This document shows, in pieces, positions 55,806 to 64,000 of a DNA stretch of 64,000 nt. Within the stretch, counting starts at the first letter, position 1. Each line of letters opens with the position of its first letter. This DNA comes from Deltaproteobacteria bacterium (GTDB taxonomy: Bacteria; Desulfobacterota; Binatia; UBA9968), in the NCBI GenBank assembly GCA_016210115.1, contig JACQUW010000207.1:1-64000 (forward strand). Reading direction: 5' to 3'. Under the pieces are notes generated by a model. That model did no database searches and was not told where the DNA came from. It saw nothing but the letters and a program-made list of their open reading frames with translations. The translations under genes were made by a program, and so were the position numbers.

Positions 55806-57755
55806 ATGTGTGGAATTGCCGGCATTTTAAAACTGGATCCGCGACGGTTCGCAGACGAAGATCGGCTCAAACGGATGCGCGATACGCTGCGCCATCGCGG
55901 CCCCGATGGCGCCGGTCTCTGGATGGAAGGTCCTGTGGGACTGGGGCACCGCCGCCTGGCGATTATAGATCCGGCCGGCGGTCACCAGCCAATGGCCAAT
56001 GAAGACGAGACCGTTTGGATCGTCTGCAACGGAGAGATTTACAACCACCCGGAACTCAGGCAGCAGCTCGAGGGACGCGGCCACCGTTACCGAACCCGCA
56101 GCGACACCGAGACGATCGTTCATCTCTATGAAGAGGAGGGCGAGAATTGCGTGGAAAAGCTCCGGGGCATGTTCGCGTTCGCTCTATGGGATAAAACCCG
56201 AAAGCGGCTTCTCCTCGCCCGCGACCGGCTCGGCATCAAGCCCCTCTATTACGCGCTAACGGATGAGGAACTGCTCTTTGCCTCCGAGATCAAAGCCATT
56301 CTGGCCGGCGGCTCCATTCGTCCGGCGTTTAACGAGTCGGTCCTGCCTGAGTTCCTGGCCACCCGTTTTGTTTCCGACGAGGAGACGTTTTACCAGGGGA
56401 TCAACAAGCTCTTGCCCGGCCGGACAATTTCCTGGTCCACAGAAGAAGGTTTTCGTGAAAGACGCTACTGGCAAATACCGCAGCGTGACGTCGACTCCGG
56501 GAGAGATCTCAACGACCATGTCGCCGAGGTCCGGGCCCGCCTCGAGGCGGCTGTCCGGAGTCATCTGATGAGCGACGTTCCGCTCGGACTTTTCCTCTCC
56601 GGCGGTCTTGACTCGAGTGGCCTGGCCGCGCTTATGGCCCCAATGGTCCAGGGCCCGATTCTGACTTTTTCGGTGGGCTTTGATGATCCCGGAACGAACG
56701 AGCTCCCTTACGCTCGCCTTATGGCCCGCTCGATCGCGGCCGAGCACCGAGAGGTGGTTGTATCGCCAAGAAAGTTTTTCCGTGCCCTGCCTCGTCTTAT
56801 CTGGCATGAGGATGAGCCCATCGCCTTTCCTTCAAGCATCGCGCTTTACTATGTCTCAAAGCTGGCGCGGGACCATGTCAAGGTCGTGCTCACCGGGGAA
56901 GGATCAGATGAGCTTTTTCTTGGTTATCCCTGGTATCGGGTGACGGCGTGGAATGAGCGTCTGGGACGACTTTATTACGCGCTGGCTCGGAAGCCCGTTC
57001 GCGGCCAGGTAAGCCGCGCCGTCAGGCGCCTGCCGGCGCCCGTTCGACGCTATGCCGAGCGGACATTTCTGGCGCTGGAACCGGGCCCGCGCGGTCTTTT
57101 CTACGAGAACTTTGCGCCTTTTCCCGAAAGACTGCAGCAAGAACTCATAGCGGACGGCGCGCTTTTAGCCGCGAGGGATCCCTACGCCAAGGAGCTTCGC
57201 TGCTTTGGAGAAGCAAGCGGCGGCACGATGGAGCGGATGAGTCACGCCGATCTACAAACCTACCTGCACGAACTGCTGATGAAACAGGATCAGATGAGCA
57301 TGGCTGCGTCCATCGAGAGCCGGGTCCCTTTTCTGGACCATGAATTTGTCGAGCATGCGGTTTCTATCCCGAGCCGGTTCAAAGTCGATGGCTGGAAAAC
57401 CAAGGTGATACTGCGGGAGGCGCTGCGAGGTCTCGTGCCGGAGCAAATCCTTAAGCGGCGCAAAATGGGTTTCCCAGTTCCCGTCGGCCGATGGCTTCGC
57501 GGCCCTTTCTGGCCGCTCGTGGAGGAGTTTGTGCTCGGCCCCCGCTCCCTCGAGCGCAAGCTATTTACTCCCTCCGTGCTGCGCCGGATTGCAGGCGAAC
57601 ACCGCGACGGAAGGCGGGAACACGGGGACCGCCTCTGGCTTCTGGTGAACCTTGAAATCTGGCAACGGATTTTTGTGGACAGAGATGAAACGGCGGGAAT
57701 GGCCTCCTCGACAGGTTACGGCGCGGCCGATGTCGAGGCTGAATGGGCCACATAA
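55806..57755 (+). CDS. asnB: Glutamine-hydrolysing asparagine synthase-like amidotransferase (copy 2)
   Basis: 649 aa; 'MCGIAGILKLDPRRFADEDRLKRMRDTLRHRGPDGAG', 'PLGLFLSGGLDSSGLAALMA', 'MKQDQMSMAASIESRVPFLDHEFVEH'. Confidence 0.95.
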   Translation: MCGIAGILKLDPRRFADEDRLKRMRDTLRHRGPDGAGLWMEGPVGLGHRRLAIIDPAGGHQPMANEDETVWIVCNGEIYNHPELRQQLEGRGHRYRTRSDTETIVHLYEEEGENCVEKLRGMFAFALWDKTRKRLLLARDRLGIKPLYYALTDEELLFASEIKAILAGGSIRPAFNESVLPEFLATRFVSDEETFYQGINKLLPGRTISWSTEEGFRERRYWQIPQRDVDSGRDLNDHVAEVRARLEAAVRSHLMSDVPLGLFLSGGLDSSGLAALMAPMVQGPILTFSVGFDDPGTNELPYARLMARSIAAEHREVVVSPRKFFRALPRLIWHEDEPIAFPSSIALYYVSKLARDHVKVVLTGEGSDELFLGYPWYRVTAWNERLGRLYYALARKPVRGQVSRAVRRLPAPVRRYAERTFLALEPGPRGLFYENFAPFPERLQQELIADGALLAARDPYAKELRCFGEASGGTMERMSHADLQTYLHELLMKQDQMSMAASIESRVPFLDHEFVEHAVSIPSRFKVDGWKTKVILREALRGLVPEQILKRRKMGFPVPVGRWLRGPFWPLVEEFVLGPRSLERKLFTPSVLRRIAGEHRDGRREHGDRLWLLVNLEIWQRIFVDRDETAGMASSTGYGAADVEAEWAT

Positions 57756-57778
57756 GGCTGCTTGTCCGGGATCGAACC

Positions 57779-58990
57779 ATGCGCATTCTCTGGGTGAACG
57801 TAGGCGGCCTCTGGCCACTTAATACGGGCGGGAGGCAACGGAGTTTTCATATCATCTCTGAATTGGCCCGCCGTCACCAGTTGATCCTGGCAACGACTCA
57901 CGGCCCGGGAGATGATCCGAAAAGCCTCGCCGCTCAGTTGCCGCAATGCGAGAAGCTCCTGTCGGTTCCTTTCGGGGTCCCGAAGCGAGAAAGCGCTCAC
58001 TTTGCTTTTGCCCTTTTGCGCTCGTGGTTTTCACCCCTTCCCGTAAATCTCTGGAGGTGGCGCATCCCGGCACTTCGGAGTGAGGTGTCACGTCTCCTTT
58101 CCACCGTCAAAGTGGACCTTTGCGTGGCGGATTTTCTCTACGCCACGCCCAACGTTTCCCTGAACGGCCCTGTGCCGTCGGTTCTCTTTAATCATAACGT
58201 CGAGCACATGATCTGGAAGCGCTTGAGCCAGATCGAATCCCGATGGCTGCGCCGGGCTCTCCTGGAGGTTGAGTGGAGAAAGATGCGGCGCGCTGAATCC
58301 AGGGCCTGTAATCAGGCCAGCATGACCTTAGCGGTCTCCGAACTTGATCGCGGTCTGTTAGCGTCCAATGCTCCGGGGGCGCAAGTGTGGGCCATCCCGA
58401 CCGGTGTCGACACCGCGTATTTTATGCCGAACGGGACACGAGAGTCGGCGACGAACCTCGTCTTTACAGGCTCTATGGATTGGTACCCGAACGAGGACGC
58501 CATACTGCACTTCATGGACGCGGTCTTACCTCGCATTCGAAGAGAGATCCCTGACGCCTCACTCACGGTGGTCGGACGCAATCCTACATCTCGCCTGCTC
58601 TCGGCTGCGGCGAAAAGCGCCGTCCATGTCACCGGAACCGTCGATGACATACGTCCCTATGTCGCTGCCGGGGCTGTTTACGTGGTGCCGCTAAGGGTCG
58701 GGGGCGGAACGCGGCTCAAAATCTTTGAAGCGCTCGCAATGCGCAAGGCGGTCGTTTCGACCGGAGTCGGCGCTGAGGGTCTGCCACTCGTTCCCGGCGA
58801 GCATTTTATTCAAGCGGATGATCCCGGCGGTTTTGCTCTGGCGGTGATCTCTCTCCTCCGCGATCCTGATCGGCGCAGGGCGCTCGGTACGGCCGGGCGA
58901 CGTCTGGTTGAAGAGCGGTATTCCTGGTCGCAGGTCGCACGCGAATTCGAACTCAAATGTCAGGAGGTCGTCATTCATCATGCAGGTTAG
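57779..58990 (+). CDS. Glycosyltransferase family 4
   Basis: ORF 57743..58990, likely start MRILWVNVGGLWPLNTGGRQRS; 'VFTGSMDWYPNEDAILHFMDAVLPRIRREIPDASLTVVGRNP', 'VVPLRVGGGTRLKIFEALAMRKAVVSTGVGAEGL'. Confidence 0.93.
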   Translation: MRILWVNVGGLWPLNTGGRQRSFHIISELARRHQLILATTHGPGDDPKSLAAQLPQCEKLLSVPFGVPKRESAHFAFALLRSWFSPLPVNLWRWRIPALRSEVSRLLSTVKVDLCVADFLYATPNVSLNGPVPSVLFNHNVEHMIWKRLSQIESRWLRRALLEVEWRKMRRAESRACNQASMTLAVSELDRGLLASNAPGAQVWAIPTGVDTAYFMPNGTRESATNLVFTGSMDWYPNEDAILHFMDAVLPRIRREIPDASLTVVGRNPTSRLLSAAAKSAVHVTGTVDDIRPYVAAGAVYVVPLRVGGGTRLKIFEALAMRKAVVSTGVGAEGLPLVPGEHFIQADDPGGFALAVISLLRDPDRRRALGTAGRRLVEERYSWSQVAREFELKCQEVVIHHAG

Positions 58991-60281
58991 TGTTTTTGGG
59001 CTTGGTTACGTAGGGTGCATCACGGCTGCCTGTCTGGCCAAGGCAGGACACGAAGTGATCGGCGTCGATGTGAATCCAGAAAAGGTGGCGATGGTCAATG
59101 ACGCGGTTGCGCCGATTGTTGAGCCCGGCCTAAGGGAGCTTCTCGCCGAAGTCGTTGGAGCGAGGCGGCTCAGGGCAACCCTCCACGCCGAGGAAGCGGT
59201 CAGCAACACTGAAATGTCCCTTATCTGCGTCGGGACTCCGGGCCGGCCTAACGGGCAGTTGGATGTGACCGCCGTCGATCGAGCAGGCCGGGAGATCGGG
59301 TACGCCCTGCGGGGTCGGACGGAGCCTCATACCGTTGTGCTTCGCAGCACGGTTTTGCCCGGAACGACTCATGGAGTGCTGGTTCCGGCGCTGCAGGCGG
59401 GAGCAGGGCCGGAGCTGGGAACGCCGCGCGTCGCAGTAAACCCTGAATTCCTGCGCGAGGGCTGTTCGGTGCGAGACTTTACGCACCCGCCCATTACCCT
59501 GGTCGGGTGCGATGATCCCGCCACGGCTTCGGTTATGCGGTCTCTTTATGAGGGCGTAGAGGCCCCGTTCATTCACACTCCGATGCGGATCGCGGAAATG
59601 GTCAAGTATGTAGCCAATGCCTTTCACGCGCTCAAGGTCTGCTTTGCCAACGAAATCGCCGACATCTGCGCATCATCAGGCATTGATCCTCAGGACGTCA
59701 TGCGCATTTTCTTTATGGATAGAAAACTCAACATTTCCGAAGCGTACCTTCGTCCCGGCTTTGCTTTTGGAGGATCATGCCTGCCGAAGGATCTGCGAGC
59801 TCTGATCGCTGCGGCGCGCGCCGCGGATGTTTCGGTCCCGCTTCTCTCATCCATATGGCCTTCCAACGAGGGGCAGATTCGGCGGCAGATTATGGCGGTG
59901 CTTGAGACGCGAAAGCGCCGGGTGGGTGTGGTGGGTCTTTCTTTTAAGCCTGGAACGGATGACTTGCGGGAGAGCCCGCTTGTGACTCTGGTCGAGGGCC
60001 TGATCGGAAAAGGATTAAAGGTCCGAATCTACGATCGGAACGTCTCCATTGCTCGATTGATCGGAGCGAATCGCCGTTACATACAGGAAGAGATTCCCCA
60101 TATCGCCTCGCTGATGTGCGATGACCTGGAAATGCTCCTGGCTCACGCCGAGGTCTTGGTGATCGGCAACTCCAGCCCCGAGGCGGCGCTTGCGCTGGCA
60201 GCGGCCGGGTCTCGCCACACCGTGATCGATCTCACGCGCGGTTCTGTGCTGCGAGTGTCGAAAACAGAGGCGGAGGGCTAG
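58980..60281 (+). CDS. UDP-glucose/GDP-mannose dehydrogenase family protein
   Basis: Start set at MQVSVFGLGYVGCITAACLAKAGHEVIGVDVNPEKV; 'TVVLRSTVLPGTT', 'NPEFLREG', 'GFAFGGSCLPKDLRAL', 'GLSFKPGTDDLRESP'. Confidence 0.95.
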   Translation: MQVSVFGLGYVGCITAACLAKAGHEVIGVDVNPEKVAMVNDAVAPIVEPGLRELLAEVVGARRLRATLHAEEAVSNTEMSLICVGTPGRPNGQLDVTAVDRAGREIGYALRGRTEPHTVVLRSTVLPGTTHGVLVPALQAGAGPELGTPRVAVNPEFLREGCSVRDFTHPPITLVGCDDPATASVMRSLYEGVEAPFIHTPMRIAEMVKYVANAFHALKVCFANEIADICASSGIDPQDVMRIFFMDRKLNISEAYLRPGFAFGGSCLPKDLRALIAAARAADVSVPLLSSIWPSNEGQIRRQIMAVLETRKRRVGVVGLSFKPGTDDLRESPLVTLVEGLIGKGLKVRIYDRNVSIARLIGANRRYIQEEIPHIASLMCDDLEMLLAHAEVLVIGNSSPEAALALAAAGSRHTVIDLTRGSVLRVSKTEAEG

Positions 60282-60284
60282 TCG

Positions 60285-61532
60285 ATGTTGGAGGAGGTCA
60301 AGCCAAGGTTTAGTCCAGCCCCGCTCCCGCCGGAACATGCGCGGGGCACGAGAGATTGCGGGAACGAGATCCCACCCGTCTCCGATCTCCCGGGCAGTCT
60401 TGCGGTCCGCCGTCATGAAGGACAGGAAGCCTTGCGCGCTCTTGTCGGCCCCCTCAGATCCGCGGGTTTTCTCCCGGCGTCTATCGCGGCAATGCAGCCT
60501 GATTACCTGGCGGAAGGCTTTGAAGGGAATCAGCCCGGGGCGGTCGTCGCTTATTCGAAGGGCCGGCCCGTTGCTTATGTGACGTACGCGGTGCGCCGCA
60601 CCAGATTCTTGCTGGAGTTCGGACCCAGGGCTTGCAGAGGACTTCCATGCCGGCAGCTTAGATTATTCGGCTATGCCACACAGACCGATCATCACGGGCT
60701 GATTCTCGATCAATTCTTTCAGTCACTCCTCGAAGATAAGACCTGGCATGTCGCGCAGATTCTTGATTTGCCGGACCATAGTCCGCTTGCTGAGTACCTC
60801 CGGCAACTACCGATTCAGCCTGGCCGCAACTGGTCTCTGGCGTGCAAAACGTTCGAGACCTTTCAGGTGAAAATTGAAGAAGATTTTGAAAGCTACCTCA
60901 GGAATAATTTTAACAAGAAAACCCGTTACAATCTCAAACGAGAAGTCCGGCTCCTCGAGGCGGCGGCGCCGGGGCAGGTCGCTACCAGGATCTACAGTTC
61001 GCCTGATCAGGTGGCGGAGTTTCTGCGCGATGCGCGGCGCATCGCGCAGCGGACCTATCAGTGGAAATTTGGCTTCAATACCCTGCGCGCCGTCCCGCTC
61101 GCGAAAGTGTTGTACTTTGCCCAACATGGTCGAATGCGCAGCTATATCCTTTTCATCCGAGACGTACCGGTTGCATACTGCGCCGCAAGAATCCGCCGCG
61201 GCGCCTTATCGTACGACGACGTCGGCTATGATCCGCAATTCGCACAGCTGAATCCCGGAAAAGTCCTTCTGTACAAGATTTTGGAAGATCTGCACAAAAA
61301 CCGTGCCGTCCGTGAGTTAGAGTTCGGCAGGGGGTCAGCGCAGTACAAGCGCCTGTTTGCGAATTCCAGCCGCCGCGCGCTTGATCTGACCCTTTATCGT
61401 CATGAGCCGTACTCTCAGCTTTTACGCCTGCTCGCCAGTACGGCCGATGCCGGTTACCAATGCCTCCGGCCGCTCATTCGACCGTGGGTTCCTCATATAA
61501 AACGGAGGTTCCGTGACCAGGCCTCGGCCTGA
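60285..61532 (+). CDS. FemAB/BioF2-like GNAT protein
   Basis: 415 aa; 'EEDFESYLRNNFNKKTRYNLKREVRLLEAAAPGQVATRIYSSPDQVAEFLRDARRIAQRTYQWKFGF', 'VRELEFGRGSAQYKRLFAN'. Confidence 0.75.
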   Translation: MLEEVKPRFSPAPLPPEHARGTRDCGNEIPPVSDLPGSLAVRRHEGQEALRALVGPLRSAGFLPASIAAMQPDYLAEGFEGNQPGAVVAYSKGRPVAYVTYAVRRTRFLLEFGPRACRGLPCRQLRLFGYATQTDHHGLILDQFFQSLLEDKTWHVAQILDLPDHSPLAEYLRQLPIQPGRNWSLACKTFETFQVKIEEDFESYLRNNFNKKTRYNLKREVRLLEAAAPGQVATRIYSSPDQVAEFLRDARRIAQRTYQWKFGFNTLRAVPLAKVLYFAQHGRMRSYILFIRDVPVAYCAARIRRGALSYDDVGYDPQFAQLNPGKVLLYKILEDLHKNRAVRELEFGRGSAQYKRLFANSSRRALDLTLYRHEPYSQLLRLLASTADAGYQCLRPLIRPWVPHIKRRFRDQASA

Positions 61533-61622
61533 GACGGCAGAAGCGTCCGTGAATGAATAGCTCACCGGCAATGGGTTTCCGGCGTTAGCTCCGATCCGGC
61601 AAAAATTCTCAAGTCGTTCCCC

Positions 61623-63314
61623 ATGATCACAAAGCCGATTTTCTTTTCGGGAGTCTTTATGAAATCACGCTATGAGATTTTAAGAATAACGCGGCGGGTA
61701 TGGATATCGTTGGTGCCAGAGGTCTTGGGCTTGACCCTTTTTTTGGGAGTCTTCAGCTTATCCTTTGCCGTCAACCTGCCTGAACTGCCACGCTCCTATC
61801 TTGATACCACCTACGTCCGGCCTTCAGGGCGAACTATCGCAGTTCAAGCGGGCGGAGATTTCCAAGCCGCCCTGAATAGAGCGCGTCCGGGGGACGAGAT
61901 TACGCTCGAGGCCGGCGTGACATTTGTTGGCCCTTTTACGCTGCCGAGCAAAGCCGGTTCCGGATGGATTACGATCCGGACCAGCGCGCCCGAGAGCAGC
62001 CTGCCTCCTCCGGGAACCCGCGTACATCCGTCTTTCGCAGATTCGATGCCGAAGCTCGCGGCGGCATCGGGCTCGGTGATCACCGCGGCTCCGGGAGCGC
62101 ATCATTACCGGTTCATTGGAATAGAGATCCGGCCGATGCCGGGCTTTTTTCTCAATAACCTGGTCACGCTGGGATTCGCGGATAGTTCAGAGGGCCGGCT
62201 TCCGTCCCACATCGTTTTCGACCGCTGCTATCTCCACGGCGATCCGATCAAAGGAAGCAGGCGCGGCATCGCCCTGAACGGGAAATCCCTGGCGGTCATA
62301 GACTCTTACCTTTCTGATTTTAAAGAGGTCGGGGCAGAGGCCCAGGCGATTCTGGGCTGGAATGGTCCCGGCCCATTCAAAATCGTCAACAATTACTTGG
62401 AAGCGGCGGGGGAAAACCTGAGGTTCGGCGGCGGCGCCGATCCCGCGATTGTCGTGCTGGTGCCGTCGGACATCGAAAGCCGGGGCAACCATTTGTACAA
62501 GCCGCTGTCTTGGAGAAAAGGCCATCCCAGTTTTGCGGGGACGCCGTGGACCGTCAAGAATATCTTCGAGCTCAAGAATGCCCGCCGGGTGCTGGTTGAA
62601 GGCAACGTCTTAGAACACAACTGGGAGCATGAACAGAATGGCTTTGCGATTTTGTTTACCGTCCGTAATCAGAACGGAGGAGCTCCGTGGGCGGTCGTGG
62701 AGGATGTGACGTTCCGCAGAAACATCGTGCGCCACAGCGGGTCCGGGGTGAACATCCTCGGCAGGGACGATAACTTTCCGAGCCAACAGACCAAGCGCAT
62801 CCTGATTCAGGACAATCTGTTTGAAGACATCAGCAGCGCGAAATGGGGTGGAAGCGGGATTCTGTTTCAGTTGCTGGAGGGGACATCGGACGTAATCATT
62901 GACCATAATACAGGGCTGCAGGATGGTCACGTGATCCTGGCCGATGGGAAGTCGCACACGGGATTTGTCTTTCGCAACAACATTGTCCCGCACGCTCAAT
63001 ACGGCATCACGGGCACCGGCACCGGCACCGGAATCCCCACGCTCAGTCGATACTTTCCCGGCGCCATCATCCAGAAAAATGTCTTTGCCGGAGGCGAACA
63101 CGCCCAATACCCCAAGGGCAACTTTTTCCCCGCCTCGCTTGAAAGAGTTAAGTTCGTGAATCGCGCGACGGGTGATTACCGCCTGGCGTACACCAGCCAG
63201 GCGAAAAAGGCCGGCACCGACGGAAAAGATTTAGGGGCTGATTTTGCCGGCCTTGCCGAGGCCATAAAAGCAAGATCTCAGAGGCTGACCCAACACAGCT
63301 CGTACCGGCCCTAG
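61623..63314 (+). CDS. Right-handed parallel beta-helix repeat protein, exported
   Basis: 563 aa; N-terminal hydrophobic segment, 'QAGGDFQAALNRARPGDEITLEAGVTFVGPFTLPSK', repeated short N-rich strands ('RNIVRHSGSGVNILGRDDNFPSQQTKRILIQDNLFEDIS'). Confidence 0.8.
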   Translation: MITKPIFFSGVFMKSRYEILRITRRVWISLVPEVLGLTLFLGVFSLSFAVNLPELPRSYLDTTYVRPSGRTIAVQAGGDFQAALNRARPGDEITLEAGVTFVGPFTLPSKAGSGWITIRTSAPESSLPPPGTRVHPSFADSMPKLAAASGSVITAAPGAHHYRFIGIEIRPMPGFFLNNLVTLGFADSSEGRLPSHIVFDRCYLHGDPIKGSRRGIALNGKSLAVIDSYLSDFKEVGAEAQAILGWNGPGPFKIVNNYLEAAGENLRFGGGADPAIVVLVPSDIESRGNHLYKPLSWRKGHPSFAGTPWTVKNIFELKNARRVLVEGNVLEHNWEHEQNGFAILFTVRNQNGGAPWAVVEDVTFRRNIVRHSGSGVNILGRDDNFPSQQTKRILIQDNLFEDISSAKWGGSGILFQLLEGTSDVIIDHNTGLQDGHVILADGKSHTGFVFRNNIVPHAQYGITGTGTGTGIPTLSRYFPGAIIQKNVFAGGEHAQYPKGNFFPASLERVKFVNRATGDYRLAYTSQAKKAGTDGKDLGADFAGLAEAIKARSQRLTQHSSYRP

Positions 63315-63378
63315 GCATGGCAGCAGGAGCCGGGAGCTTGGAGCAGGAGTTTACGCCGAAGACTCAGAGGAAAAAAAG

Positions 63379-64000
63379 ATGATCATCGGGGAAGAAGTTA
63401 TGGAACAGCTGGGCTCCGGCCAGGCCCGTCTCGCATCCGAATGGATGTCTCCCGGCGAGCGCCTGCTGGAAATTGGTTGCTCGAGCGGATATCTGAGCCG
63501 GCAGTACCGGGGGCGGACCCGGCACCTGTACGGATTCGATATTAACCCGGCCGCCCTTCGAGCCGCAAAGAACAGGCAACCCGCCACCCCGGTCCTGTGC
63601 GGTGATGTGGAGCATCTCCCCTTTGCATCCGACTCCTTTGACACGGTTGTGATGCTCGAGGTCATTGAACACACGGGCTCGGATTTTTCCGCCATTGCAG
63701 AGATCGCCCGCGTGCTCAAGCCGGGCGGAAAACTGATCTTATCGACACCCCACGCCGGCCTGTTCGCTTTTCTCGATCCCTACAACCTCAGGAGGGCCGT
63801 CCAGCGGCGACTGCCGAAGTTTTATGCCGCGGCGGCGCGTCTGGCGCGATTCGATAACAGTCAATTCACCGAGAACCTTGAGCGGCATCGCCACTACAGT
63901 CTCGAGGAATTGACTGCGCTGATGGGCCAGGATCTGGCCATACGCGAGGTATACCGCGGAGGCCTTCTGCTTTACCCCGTTACGGCCGCCTGCATCTCAG
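63379..64000 (+). CDS. Class I SAM-dependent methyltransferase, truncated by window end
   Basis: Open frame from ATG 63379 to the end: 'MIIGEEVMEQLGSGQARLASEWMSPGERLLEIGCSSGYLSRQYRGRTRHLYGFDINPAALRAAKNRQPATPVLCGDVEHLPFASDSFDTVVMLEVIEHT'. Absent from the ORF track because no stop is reached. Confidence 0.88.
   Translation, partial: MIIGEEVMEQLGSGQARLASEWMSPGERLLEIGCSSGYLSRQYRGRTRHLYGFDINPAALRAAKNRQPATPVLCGDVEHLPFASDSFDTVVMLEVIEHTGSDFSAIAEIARVLKPGGKLILSTPHAGLFAFLDPYNLRRAVQRRLPKFYAAAARLARFDNSQFTENLERHRHYSLEELTALMGQDLAIREVYRGGLLLYPVTAACIS

Noticed and set aside
63010-63032. (GGCACC)n-like short tandem repeat in the beta-helix gene
   Set aside because: About three units encoding TGTGTG in a loop of the protein; in frame and trivial.
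1-64000. CRISPR arrays, tRNA or rRNA genes, prophage or restriction-modification systems
   Set aside because: No regularly spaced identical repeats, no cloverleaf or rRNA signature and no phage or defence genes noticed. A tRNAscan/CRISPR finder run would be decisive.

Overview
The 64 kb window is bacterial, GC-rich, and shows no rRNA, tRNA or CRISPR array that I could find. It has three blocks. (1) About 0-12 kb is mostly minus-strand metabolic and transport genes: orphan TctC-like binding protein, MFS transporter, aldo/keto reductase, Fbp/Pot-like ABC permease and ATPase, LLM-type oxidoreductase, UbiD-family decarboxylase, M20 peptidase. A truncated RAYT-type transposase fragment and REP/REPIN-like palindromic repeats lie between them. 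(2) About 12.3-17.1 kb is a plus-strand partner-switching module (RsbR, RsbS, RsbT, RsbX-like). It feeds a histidine kinase whose N-terminus looks like an RsbU_N (RsbT-binding) domain, then a NarL-type regulator and a stand-alone OmpR-type winged helix. (3) About 17.2-64 kb is a large plus-strand exopolysaccharide locus of the exosortase-A/PEP-CTERM-associated type: NusG/RfaH-like antiterminator, outer-membrane barrel, Wza-like lipoprotein, Wzz-like protein, AAA ATPase, tyrosine kinase, sugar transferase, ligase, flippase, glycosyltransferases, two asparagine synthases, deacetylases, heparinase, UDP-glucose dehydrogenase. I see no exosortase inside the window. The points most worth a second look are: a HAMP / ABC-substrate-binding / LysM fusion inside the EPS operon; an imperfect ~170 bp duplicated leader with a conserved hairpin in front of the NusG-like gene; a carrier-protein (NRPS-like) sub-cluster with two adenylate-forming enzymes, a luciferase-like monooxygenase, a free ACP, an aminotransferase and an ACP-ATP-grasp fusion; the stressosome-to-histidine-kinase wiring; and an internally deleted YvcK/CofD-like remnant overlapping a methyltransferase gene. 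All family calls come from reading protein motifs by eye, with no database search.
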